Origin: GCA-002731945 sp036344135
Lineage (GTDB): Bacteria > Pseudomonadota > Alphaproteobacteria > MED-G09
Direction of reading: 5' to 3'
NCBI GenBank assembly: GCA_036344135.1
Contig: JAYYUG010000035.1
Span: forward strand, 1 to 16,548
DNA: 16,548 nucleotides
The notes beneath the pieces are model-generated. The model ran no database searches, was not told where the DNA came from, and was given only the letters and a program-made list of their open reading frames with translations. Within the stretch, counting starts at the first letter, position 1, and each line of letters opens with the position of its first letter. A program made the position numbers and the translations under genes. This document shows, in pieces, positions 1 through 6,923 of this stretch.

Positions 1-239
1 TTATCAGTGAAGATAGCTCCTGAGGGATTTGAAGAATGATCGCTATAAGCGCTTTCTAAGTTTACGCGTTGCATTATCCTCAAGCCTTCATCGTCTATAT
101 TAGCTGCTCTAGGTAGAGGAAAAATGCTAATATCCTTGTCTATCCCCAGAACTTTTATCCCAGCTTGATTTAATAATAATGTGAGTAAAGTGCCAACAGG
201 GCCTAAACCGACAACAATCACATCAAAATGTTTAGTCAT
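1..239 (-). CDS. FAD-dependent aromatic hydroxylase, MhpA-like (N-terminal part only)
   Basis: Only the first 79 codons are present; the gene runs off the left edge. Translating upward from the ATG at 239 gives a Rossmann start VIVVGLGPVG (residues 7-16), which is the GxGxxG dinucleotide-binding loop. It is followed by IDKD at the end of the second strand and by PRAANIDDEGLRIMQ around residues 47-61. The PRA-x2-IDDE-x-LR-x-MQ wording is typical of class A flavoprotein monooxygenases of the 3-(3-hydroxyphenyl)propionate hydroxylase (MhpA) type, which use NAD(P)H and O2 to hydroxylate phenols ortho to an existing hydroxyl. The start lies 10 bp after the extradiol dioxygenase stop, so the two are probably co-transcribed, the hydroxylase making the catechol that the dioxygenase opens. 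The family is fairly sure; the substrate is unknown. Confidence 0.8.
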   Translation of the reverse strand, partial: MTKHFDVIVVGLGPVGTLLTLLLNQAGIKVLGIDKDISIFPLPRAANIDDEGLRIMQRVNLESAYSDHSSNPSGAIFTD

Positions 240-249
240 CCGGTACTAT

Positions 250-1221
250 TTAAACACCTTCTTCGTTTCCAAAGGTTTGTGTGATATCAGGACCCCATTG
301 CATTCCCGTTGCTTCAGCAATATTTGTTGTTCCGGTCTTAACTGTGTTGTCAAAGACGTCACTATCAGTCATATGTTCATATACATGATTATAAGGTGAC
401 CTCCAATAATCAAAAACCTGACTACCAAGATAATGTCGACCAATTCCCCACTCGTGCCGGTACCCTTTTTCCTTCAAAATCTCATGCCCCAAAAACACAT
501 CATCTATATCTGTAACTTCATAGGAAGCATGGTTTAATCCACTTTTCATTTCTGAGGGAATGTTTGACTGAATTAAAAGACTGTGATGATCAGTAAGGGC
601 ATCGCCTAAATCACATCTAGTAAAAAAAGCACCAACAGTATTGGGTGCAATCTCAATGACATCCGATGCTATAAAGCCAAGATATTTGTTATACCAATCA
701 AAAGATTTATTGGGATCTAATACATTTATTCCTATGTGCCCTAATTTCTTTATTGTCGAAGAACGGGGTTTACCAACTCTCTTTGTTTCATTAATCCTTT
801 GATAGTTTTCTTTTCCTACGCCACCTAAGTTACTAGGTTTGGGTGAAAGGGCTTCGTGATCCGGTTCTCTTTCTGCAATTCCAAATACTATTTCAACCAG
901 AATATCATCTGGATCCCTAGCGCTAACTTTAATCCCTCCTCCAGGAGCTTGAATTTCTTGAACCTCAGAAAAAGGGCCAGTTCCACTAATTTTTTTTAAG
1001 TCGTTTTCACTCTGTGCGTAAAAAGCAAGACCTATAAAACTTTTCTCCCCTTTTTGAGTAACAGAAATATAATTCTGATTCCCTGATCCACGCATATACA
1101 GAATATCGTTTTCTAAGGACACCCTCTTCATTCCAAAATCAATCAAGAAAGTTTCTTGGATGCCTAAATCTGGCACTTGCAAAATAGGATAAGCTACATC
1201 TCTTACTTTAATCCCACTCAT
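250..1221 (-). CDS. Extradiol ring-cleavage dioxygenase family protein (VOC fold, H-H-E metal site)
   Basis: A 323-residue protein with two vicinal-oxygen-chelate domains (about residues 6-115 and 158-290). The C-terminal domain shows the expected Fe(II) ligands of type I extradiol dioxygenases: H162 in LGHIGINV, H231 in LNHASYEV, and E282 in HVYEHMTD. FDYWRSP (270-276) and the DHHSLLIQ segment near 211-218 are also familiar from catechol 2,3-dioxygenase-like proteins. The N-terminal domain lacks an obvious metal site, as usual in this family. The predicted reaction is O2-dependent meta-cleavage of a catechol-type substrate in the cytoplasm. The ATG at 1221 is preceded by GAGG that overlaps the upstream stop, leaving only 6 bp between the genes. 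The MhpA-like gene follows. The substrate is unknown, and a non-dioxygenase VOC activity cannot be excluded. Confidence 0.8.
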   Translation of the reverse strand: MSGIKVRDVAYPILQVPDLGIQETFLIDFGMKRVSLENDILYMRGSGNQNYISVTQKGEKSFIGLAFYAQSENDLKKISGTGPFSEVQEIQAPGGGIKVSARDPDDILVEIVFGIAEREPDHEALSPKPSNLGGVGKENYQRINETKRVGKPRSSTIKKLGHIGINVLDPNKSFDWYNKYLGFIASDVIEIAPNTVGAFFTRCDLGDALTDHHSLLIQSNIPSEMKSGLNHASYEVTDIDDVFLGHEILKEKGYRHEWGIGRHYLGSQVFDYWRSPYNHVYEHMTDSDVFDNTVKTGTTNIAEATGMQWGPDITQTFGNEEGV

Positions 1222-1227
1222 TTTACC

Positions 1228-1986
1228 TCACAGTAAGTTAATCTTCGTTCCACATAACTTTAAAGTTAAATTACCTGAAATCCCATACTTTGAAATTATT
1301 TCTTCTTTTATATCTTCATCTTTGATTTTTATGTCAATCTCTGACAAATACGTTAATCCTTTATCAGAATCTTTAGAAAATCTAATTTCAAAATCTTCAC
1401 CCTTGATCACACCGTGTTGATTTTTTTTTGATAATGGTAACTTAAGAAAAGAGCTCCACTTCCGTGATAATTCATCCGGACTAACACAAGACATTTCTGC
1501 GCCTATAATTGCGAAACTATCGTTAACTTTACCAGTCATCCAATCAGTTCCAGCCCACTGCCAGTAGGAATATTTATTTTTCCATTTTTCATTACTCATG
1601 GAATCAACTGACATAATCACTCCACCAATATCTTTGGGGTGAAAATGTGTGGCAATCACACCATTTTCAAGGTTAGTTGTCCAAACCTGCCTTATATTTA
1701 ATTCTTCTGCTTTTTCCCTGTAGATTTGGGCGTTTTCACATTGGAAAATTAACATATAACCGCTGTCACCTTTCATCCTGTCCAGATATCTTCCTGCAGT
1801 TGTGCCTTCTTCAGTCGGGGAAACGACTTCTAAGAAATCACCTCCTACCTCTATTAGGCCATTAACCAAACCAAAATGCCCAATCCCTGAATCCCTGAAA
1901 CAAACCTCAGCTTGTAAGAGGTCACAAAACTGATCTAAAGTTTTCTCAATATCGTGAGCTACAAAACAAATTTGACGCAATCTCAA
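1228..1986 (-). CDS. Glyoxalase-like VOC superfamily protein
   Basis: The N-terminal half resembles glyoxalase-like (VOC) domains: LRQICFVAHDIEKTL, then GGDFLEVVSP (about residues 48-57), then GRYLDRMKGDSGYM. The second half is more divergent (VNDSFAIIGAEMSCVSPDEL) and may be a second, degenerate VOC module. No ATG is available. TTG codons occur at 2004, 1986 and 1980. I chose 1986 because AAGGA lies about 9 nt ahead of it and it gives MRLRQICFVAHD, a natural start for the domain; starting at 2004 would add six residues and put the AAGGA inside the gene. It sits 6 bp upstream of the dioxygenase gene. The role is not known; a ring-fission, isomerase or substrate-binding role in the same pathway is inference. 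Confidence 0.65.
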   Translation of the reverse strand: MRLRQICFVAHDIEKTLDQFCDLLQAEVCFRDSGIGHFGLVNGLIEVGGDFLEVVSPTEEGTTAGRYLDRMKGDSGYMLIFQCENAQIYREKAEELNIRQVWTTNLENGVIATHFHPKDIGGVIMSVDSMSNEKWKNKYSYWQWAGTDWMTGKVNDSFAIIGAEMSCVSPDELSRKWSSFLKLPLSKKNQHGVIKGEDFEIRFSKDSDKGLTYLSEIDIKIKDEDIKEEIISKYGISGNLTLKLCGTKINLL

Positions 1987-2031
1987 TTTTCTTAATCCTT
2001 TCAATATCTTGTATAATCTCTAAAAATTCTA

Positions 2032-2057
2032 TCAATTGATTAAAAAAAATCAATCGA
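2032..2057. repeat. Imperfect AT-rich inverted repeat between two operon genes
   Basis: ATTGATT (2035-2041) and AATCAAT (2048-2054) are perfect 7-bp complements around a six-base A loop. The flanking TC/GA pairs again after one mismatch. It lies in the 95-bp gap between the MDR gene and the VOC gene, the longest gap in this operon. In the minus-strand transcript the loop is six U. It is too weak to call a terminator. Confidence 0.35.
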
Positions 2058-2081
2058 GCCTTGATGATATAATTTTCAAAA

Positions 2082-3095
2082 TTAAATCTTTACCATGAGT
2101 TTTCCTGTATGCCCTCCAGTGAAGAGCATTTTGAGAGCTCTTGGAAAAGACTCAATCCCATTCTCATAATGTGTTGGCACAACAATCTTTCCTTCTTCGT
2201 AAAGAGAAAGAAGTTTCTGAGTTGCTTCTTCAAACTTTTCAGAAAAATGCATCACAGTGAAACCTTCCATCCTTGCATAGTTTTCGGCTAATTTAAGATA
2301 CTTTTTAGGTCCGATCACATTTTTCATGTCCGAATACTGTGAAATGGCTCCACATATGGCTACTCTAGCACCCGTATTAAGATTGTCCAAAACGGCGTCA
2401 AGTATATCACCGCCAACATTATCAAAAAATACATCAACTTTATCCTTTGCTATACTTTCTAGTTCATTCTCTACGTCAGAATTTTTATAATCAATAACGT
2501 GGTCCATTTCCAAATCATTCAATAAATAAGAGCATTTATCAGGACCCCCAGCAATAGCAATAACCTTTGCACCCAAAGTTTTTGCCAATTGACAAACTAT
2601 AATCCCTACACCACCGGCAGCCCCCGAAACTACAACAGTTTCACCTTCTTTAACCTTCCCTACATCTATCAAACCAAAATAGGCGGTGAGACCGGAAGTT
2701 AAACCAATTAACCCAATATTTACTTCCGGGTCCAATTGAGGATTATGGATCTTGTTAAAGGCTGCAGCGTGCATAGTTGAATGTGTTTGCGCGCCCAACG
2801 GCCCGCTAACAAAATCTCCTTCTTGAAATTTTTTTGATTTACTTATTAAAACCTCCCCAATTCCAAGGGCAGATATTACATTTCCTTCTTGAGCTGAGTC
2901 GTGGTAACTGCCCTCATGTAAGGTTGTTCTAATCCAAGCGTCAATAGCTAAGGTATCAACTTTTATTAGTAGTTCATCTTTTTCTGGTGCTTTTGCAAGA
3001 TCCTCTAAGACTTCAAAATTTTCTTCATCAAAGTCTTTTCCTGGTCTTTTTTTGAGTATTAATTTTTTTGCAGTTGGTAAGTTTGAAATGTTCAT
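2082..3095 (-). CDS. NAD(P)H-dependent zinc-free MDR oxidoreductase (CurA/prostaglandin reductase-like)
   Basis: A 337-residue medium-chain dehydrogenase/reductase. The N-terminal GroES-like part includes VDTLAIDAWIRTTL (47-60) and GIGEVLISKSKKFQEGD (78-94). The nucleotide-binding motif SGAAGGVGIIVCQLAKTLGA lies at 157-176. DVFFDNVGGDILDAVL (221-236) is the hallmark stretch of the enone/alkenal-reductase branch (CurA, leukotriene B4 12-hydroxydehydrogenase-like, 2-haloacrylate or NADPH:quinone reductases). No zinc-binding cysteine cluster is visible. It would reduce an activated C=C bond using NADPH. The ATG at 3095 has AGGGGA upstream, and the desaturase gene ends 33 bp before it. In a ring-degradation operon it could saturate an unsaturated intermediate, but that is inference. 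Confidence 0.8.
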   Translation of the reverse strand: MNISNLPTAKKLILKKRPGKDFDEENFEVLEDLAKAPEKDELLIKVDTLAIDAWIRTTLHEGSYHDSAQEGNVISALGIGEVLISKSKKFQEGDFVSGPLGAQTHSTMHAAAFNKIHNPQLDPEVNIGLIGLTSGLTAYFGLIDVGKVKEGETVVVSGAAGGVGIIVCQLAKTLGAKVIAIAGGPDKCSYLLNDLEMDHVIDYKNSDVENELESIAKDKVDVFFDNVGGDILDAVLDNLNTGARVAICGAISQYSDMKNVIGPKKYLKLAENYARMEGFTVMHFSEKFEEATQKLLSLYEEGKIVVPTHYENGIESFPRALKMLFTGGHTGKLMVKI

Positions 3096-3128
3096 TTAGA
3101 TTTCCCCTAATGATAACTAATTTAATTA

Positions 3129-3992
3129 CTATATCCCTCCATCAAGAACACATTCTTTCTCGACAAGTATCGGTCGCATATCTCGAAATGCATCTGGGGT
3201 TCTATGTAAAGGTATTCCAGGGTAAAGATGATGAATGATGTGATATTCCATTCCTTGCGTAAGAATGGTCCCTGTCATTGCCCTCCAACCTCGTGTATCT
3301 TTATAGCGACCCTGTTCTTCCATAGGTTTGTGAGGTAACCACGCCAAAGTGATTTGTAAATAGCCTGTTCCAACCATTCGAGGGATCCACCAAACACAAA
3401 GAGCAACTAATCCATAACCTGTCCAAGCCAAGGTAATCATTACAACCCAATGAAACCAATAAAGATAAAGGTGCTCATTAATCGTACTTTTGTTAATGTT
3501 TTTTTTGTAAAAATCTGCCTGAAGACCGTAACTACCTTTTGGCTGCCTTTGTAATACTCCACACACCCATAAAGCATGTAAGAAGCTTTTAGACTTAACT
3601 CCAAAATCGGGATCCTTTTCCGGATGATTGGTATATTTGTGATGAAGCAAATGGGTCTCTTTCAAAAGCTTATAACCTGTCAGTAAGGGAATAACGGAAA
3701 CATAGCCGACTAGTTCATTTATCCAAAAATGAGATGAACTTCTTTTGATTATATTACCATGTTGTGCTTCGTGAGATGGCAAATATGCCAAACATGCATT
3801 TATACAAGCTATTATTAGTACCGCCCATAATGGTAAAACATTCATTATTGCGATTGGCCAGAGTGATAACCATATTAAGAAATTACCTATCCCCCAGACA
3901 ACATAAATCCAGGTATCATTAAAAAAATAACCATCAGCTATTTCTCTCTCTTTTTTTATTAAAAGTTTTTCCACTTCAGATACCTCACTCAT
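3129..3992 (-). CDS. Membrane desaturase/hydroxylase with three His boxes, CrtR beta-carotene hydroxylase-like
   Basis: A 287-residue integral membrane di-iron enzyme of the fatty acid desaturase superfamily. The histidine boxes are HEAQH (74-78), HLLHH (114-118) and HIIHH (251-255), separated by hydrophobic helices (about 29-70, 92-108, 178-216). LAWLPHKP (217-224) followed by GRYKDTR, and the ending HHLYPGIP, recall the CrtR-type carotene hydroxylase/desaturase group more than acyl-lipid desaturases. The ATG at 3992 was chosen because it overlaps the stop of the preceding small gene as ATGA and has AAGGGG upstream; the longer frame to 4028 would use TTG and overlap that gene by 40 bp. No carotenoid genes are visible here, and its company is aromatic-ring chemistry, so it may hydroxylate or desaturate another lipophilic substrate. 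Confidence 0.8.
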   Translation of the reverse strand: MSEVSEVEKLLIKKEREIADGYFFNDTWIYVVWGIGNFLIWLSLWPIAIMNVLPLWAVLIIACINACLAYLPSHEAQHGNIIKRSSSHFWINELVGYVSVIPLLTGYKLLKETHLLHHKYTNHPEKDPDFGVKSKSFLHALWVCGVLQRQPKGSYGLQADFYKKNINKSTINEHLYLYWFHWVVMITLAWTGYGLVALCVWWIPRMVGTGYLQITLAWLPHKPMEEQGRYKDTRGWRAMTGTILTQGMEYHIIHHLYPGIPLHRTPDAFRDMRPILVEKECVLDGGI

Positions 3993-4180
3993 ACCCAACT
4001 TCCCCTTAAAGAAGCAAAAGTTCCCCAAAAGAAACCAATAATTAATGAAAATGTGAGATTAGTTAAATAAGGGACAGAGAGACTCAATTTGTCCATTATT
4101 TCAGTAAGAACGGGCGCTAAAAACAACACACCAAATAGTAACGGTCCAAAACGAATTAAAATCTCTAATATTTTATTCAT
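3989..4180 (-). CDS. Small two-helix membrane protein of unknown function
   Basis: A 63-residue protein that I do not recognise. Two hydrophobic stretches, about residues 6-27 (ILIRFGPLLFGVLFLAPVL) and 38-57 (TNLTFSLIIGFFWGTFA), suggest a helical hairpin in the inner membrane. No cysteines or metal-binding motifs are present. Its TGA overlaps the desaturase ATG as ATGA, so translation of the two is probably coupled, and it is likely the first gene of the operon. That coupling suggests a partner, assembly or anchoring role for the membrane desaturase, but this is inference. No Shine-Dalgarno sequence precedes the ATG at 4180, and a possible -10 box sits six bases upstream, so the gene may be read from a leaderless transcript. 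The coding call rests on the coupling and the membrane pattern. Confidence 0.6.
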   Translation of the reverse strand: MNKILEILIRFGPLLFGVLFLAPVLTEIMDKLSLSVPYLTNLTFSLIIGFFWGTFASLRGSWV

Positions 4181-4186
4181 TGAAAA

Positions 4187-4216
4187 TATATATCAAATTT
4201 CCTTACAACTGGTCAA
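4187..4216 (-). promoter_or_regulatory. Candidate promoter giving a leaderless start of the catabolic operon
   Basis: On the minus strand TTGACC (4216-4211) is followed after 18 nt by TATATA (4192-4187). The ATG at 4180 begins seven bases after the -10 box, which is where transcription would be expected to start. No ribosome binding site is seen. In such AT-rich DNA a chance match is quite possible. Confidence 0.4.
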
Positions 4217-4247
4217 ATTGAATAATATCTTAAATTTTTCAGCTATT

Positions 4248-4277
4248 TAAATATTTATGAGAATAATCAATGGTCAA
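4248..4277 (-). promoter_or_regulatory. Second weaker candidate promoter upstream of the catabolic operon
   Basis: A second TTGACC (4277-4272) on the minus strand precedes TATTTA (4253-4248) by 18 nt. The same hexamer TTGACC recurs at 4216-4211, 61 bp away, so the pair may instead be a repeated regulator site. The 131-bp gap 4181-4311 also has to hold the promoter of the tRNA on the other strand, for which only a weak GATAAA (4292-4297) is visible. Confidence 0.25.
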
Positions 4278-4311
4278 TTAACAAATCTTCTGATAAAAAA
4301 ATGTCAGCTGT

Positions 4312-4387
4312 TCCCCGGTAGCTCAGTTGGTAGAGCAAACGGCTGTTAACCGTTCGGTCGCTGGTTCGAGTCCGGCCCGGGGAGCCA
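4312..4387 (+). tRNA. tRNA-Asn (anticodon GTT)
   Basis: A complete cloverleaf can be folded by eye. The acceptor arms TCCCCGG (4312-4318) and CCGGGGA (4377-4383) pair fully, followed by discriminator G and an encoded CCA (4385-4387). The D loop carries AGCTCAGTTGGTAGAGC. The anticodon stem AACGG/CCGTT encloses the loop CTGTTAA with anticodon GTT at 4345-4347, and the T arm has GGTTCGAGTCC. GTT reads both asparagine codons. The only downstream gene on this strand starts 47 bp later, so the tRNA may be co-transcribed with it; no terminator is visible between them. Confidence 0.97.
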
Positions 4388-4434
4388 TTTCATCTCTATT
4401 TGCAAGAATCCGTAGATAAAGCTATATTAACATT

Positions 4435-4962
4435 ATGAAGCGCTTAAGGTATCAAGAACAGGATTGCGAGCTAACTCTTCAAGAGGGCTTAGAAGAGTAT
4501 TTGGATCACATCGGTCCAGACGCTAAACTTACTGGAGATGAAAACAATGAGCTCGATGAAGGATATCGACAATTCCTTCTTGGACATGACTGTCAGCATA
4601 TTATTTTTGGATTAGCCCTTTCTCTAGAAGAAGAAAGCGTCTTAGATACTTTTGCGATTCAAGGAACATCAGGAATTCCTTGGAAAAAGACATTTCAATA
4701 TGCTTTTTCGGGTGGAGAACTAACTCAATTATATAAAAAACTATATAAAAATTATGGTATCTCTAGGATTCTCGCAATATCTTTTAGAGCTAGAAAGAAA
4801 AAAGTTATGGCTTGGAAAAGAGTTAAGCTTATGACAAAAAAATGGCCCTGGTACTTTCCTCAAGAATATTTTTCTCGAACAATTAAAGATTTAAGAGATG
4901 AATACAATATTAAAATACTTAGTGAGGAAGAGCTTTATTTTGAAGACCCTACATATATGTAA
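4435..4962 (+). CDS. Short Coq4-like protein with HDxxH-x11-E metal motif
   Basis: A 175-residue soluble, charged protein. Its clearest mark is H51-D52-x2-H55-x11-E67 (GHDCQHIIFGLALSLEEE), which fits the zinc-ligand motif of the COQ4 family of ubiquinone biosynthesis proteins in both residues and spacing. The upstream segment (a long helical N-terminus with a GYRQFLLGHD approach) and the following helical region fit that fold, but the rest is divergent and the protein is shorter than typical COQ4. The C-terminus holds WPWYFPQEYF (137-146), of unknown meaning. Coq4 acts on the ring of ubiquinone precursors at the membrane; whether this protein does so is inference. Its stop is only 2 bp from the stop of the convergent GH3 gene. 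The start ATG at 4435 has no good ribosome binding site. Family call moderate. Confidence 0.6.
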   Translation: MKRLRYQEQDCELTLQEGLEEYLDHIGPDAKLTGDENNELDEGYRQFLLGHDCQHIIFGLALSLEEESVLDTFAIQGTSGIPWKKTFQYAFSGGELTQLYKKLYKNYGISRILAISFRARKKKVMAWKRVKLMTKKWPWYFPQEYFSRTIKDLRDEYNIKILSEEELYFEDPTYM

Positions 4963-4964
4963 AA

Positions 4965-6923
4965 TTAATCATCAGTAATTTTATTTTCAGAATAACTTAG
5001 ACCATAACCATATTTAAATGATGGATTCGAAGTATCATCAGGTACATCGGATTTTTGTTCTTCAACTTCTTTCATCGAAGATGGGATGTCGAAGGGAAGT
5101 TTTCCTGAAGGATTAAAATCTCCGAAGACAACATCCAGAACCGTTTCATCAAGAACTCCAAATACTCCAATTAAACCCTGACTTAAAGAATCTATTTCCT
5201 CCAATATTGCAGGTCTGTTCAAATCTACAACCGTTATTAAATTTCCTATGGATGCATATTTTCTTACCTTTGATAAGATTTCCTCGTTAAAATTTAAATC
5301 AGAATTAGGAAACATAGAACTCAAAAAATTATCAATCGGACGATCTATTCCGGAAGGTTGGTTACCATTAAAAACTGTTCCTAATTGAAGCAGTATATAA
5401 TCTGCATCTTCAGGTTTTTGAACAATTTCACAATACCTTTCAAGAATCTCTACATTAAAACCATCAGAAAAAATTCTATTCATTTTCTTAATAGGTAGCA
5501 TTGCTTTTCCCTCTGTTATTCGGTTGTTGAGTAGCACGATTGATTTTCTCTGAGCCTCTAACCCTTTAACTACATGAGATTCAATACCCACAACAGTATC
5601 AACATTGCTTTCATCAACGAATGGATCATCAAACAAACCTAATTCAAATTTGTTTATTAGTATTTTCTTAACGGAATAATCTATTCTCTCCTCTGATATT
5701 ACGCCTTCTCTAACGAGATTTATAATATATTCCGGTGAGCTTTCACCCCCATATTGATCTACACCAGCCAGAATAGATTTCTTATATCTTTCTTTTATAG
5801 ATAATCCTTCTGCCCCCCAATGACGTCCTGAAATGATTCCCCAATCTGTACAAATTACTCCTTCGAATCCCATCTCCTTCCTTAATAAGTTTGTCAAGAT
5901 ATCCTTGTTATACGCCATAGCGACATTTTCTCTGGTTTGATCTACAGGAATCCCGTAATAAGGCATAATTACCTTTAAACCATTATCAATAGCGGCCTTA
6001 AAGGGTTTAAGATGATAATCAAAATTATCTCCCGGATAGACTTGATTTCTTCCTGAATACAAATGAGGATCCAATCCATCTTCTTGAGGTCCTCCACCGG
6101 GAAAATGCTTTACCATAGTCATCACACTCTCATTATTGATAACATTACCCTGAAATCCTTCCATATAAGCCTTTGTAAGATCAGATGATAAATCCGCATT
6201 TGAACCAAAAGTTCCAAAATTTCTTGCCCATCTTGGATCAGTAGCTAAATCCGACATAGGGTGTAATGCTGTCCTTATTCCAACTGCCAGGTATTCTTTG
6301 GAAGCTATTTCAGAAAATTCTTTGATTATTTTTGGATCGCGAATTGAGGCAAAACCTAGTTGCGAAGGCCATTTCGAAAAACCTTTTAGAGAAAAAGCTG
6401 CAATGCCACCGCCTCTGGGAACCTCATGAATAGGATCAGAGCTTATTGTTAATGGAATACCAAGTCTTGTTTTCTCAGAAATACTTTGAAGAAAATTTAA
6501 CTTTTCTGCTAGTTCTAGAGGGTTAGGCGAACCATACAAATTAAAGTGCGAGATATGTTTTTCCAAAATTAGTGATTCTGTTGAATCAGCCTTTCCACTT
6601 GCTAGATTCATTATTTTAGAAATCAGACCCCCTTGCAATGAGATAGGTGGGTGGAACATTTGACCTGCTTTTTCTTCTAGGGTCATCTTTGACAATAAAT
6701 CTTCCGCCCTCTCACTTGAAGAAATGTTATGGTCTTCATAAAGATCGATATGACCATTTCCATTAAGGTCTCGGTATTCATCATTATCTTTGGTAATAAC
6801 CCTTACGGGTGTACCACTTTTAAAAAACAATCTAAGTTTGATCACTATTAGCGATGGAAGATTATAAATTATACTTGAAAGAATCTTTACTACATCAATA
6901 TATCTAAAACTTATTCTTTTCAT
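4965..6923 (-). CDS. Family 3 glycoside hydrolase (beta-glucosidase type), probably membrane-anchored
   Basis: A 652-residue GH3 enzyme. It has a hydrophobic N-terminal stretch (about 12-35), then MTLEEKAGQMF (80-90), the TIM-barrel landmarks DLATDPRWARNFGTFG (225-240) and KHFPGG (272-277), and ICTDWG (357-362) with D360 as the expected catalytic nucleophile. The second alpha/beta domain ends with GKLPFDIPSS (607-616) and FKYGYGLSY (636-644). The acid/base residue cannot be assigned by eye. Residues 52-63 (D52, N54, N56, G57, I59, D60, E63) match an EF-hand calcium loop. It would release glucose or a similar sugar from beta-linked oligosaccharides. Its ATG overlaps the glucokinase TGA as ATGA, indicating coupled translation. 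The N-terminal segment contains K13, N21 and K29 and is a poor signal peptide; anchoring and location are uncertain. Confidence 0.88.
   Translation of the reverse strand: MKRISFRYIDVVKILSSIIYNLPSLIVIKLRLFFKSGTPVRVITKDNDEYRDLNGNGHIDLYEDHNISSSERAEDLLSKMTLEEKAGQMFHPPISLQGGLISKIMNLASGKADSTESLILEKHISHFNLYGSPNPLELAEKLNFLQSISEKTRLGIPLTISSDPIHEVPRGGGIAAFSLKGFSKWPSQLGFASIRDPKIIKEFSEIASKEYLAVGIRTALHPMSDLATDPRWARNFGTFGSNADLSSDLTKAYMEGFQGNVINNESVMTMVKHFPGGGPQEDGLDPHLYSGRNQVYPGDNFDYHLKPFKAAIDNGLKVIMPYYGIPVDQTRENVAMAYNKDILTNLLRKEMGFEGVICTDWGIISGRHWGAEGLSIKERYKKSILAGVDQYGGESSPEYIINLVREGVISEERIDYSVKKILINKFELGLFDDPFVDESNVDTVVGIESHVVKGLEAQRKSIVLLNNRITEGKAMLPIKKMNRIFSDGFNVEILERYCEIVQKPEDADYILLQLGTVFNGNQPSGIDRPIDNFLSSMFPNSDLNFNEEILSKVRKYASIGNLITVVDLNRPAILEEIDSLSQGLIGVFGVLDETVLDVVFGDFNPSGKLPFDIPSSMKEVEEQKSDVPDDTSNPSFKYGYGLSYSENKITDD

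Noticed and set aside
1420..1432. Homopolymer run of nine T as a possible frameshift in the VOC gene
   Set aside because: The reading frame stays open on both sides and the protein remains coherent through it.
3993..4028. Longer desaturase start at TTG 4028
   Set aside because: It would overlap the small membrane gene by 40 bp; the ATG at 3992 has a good AAGGGG site and an ATGA overlap.
4312..4434. tRNA-Asn as an integration site of a genomic island
   Set aside because: No integrase, no repeat of the tRNA 3' end and no mobile genes are visible on either side.
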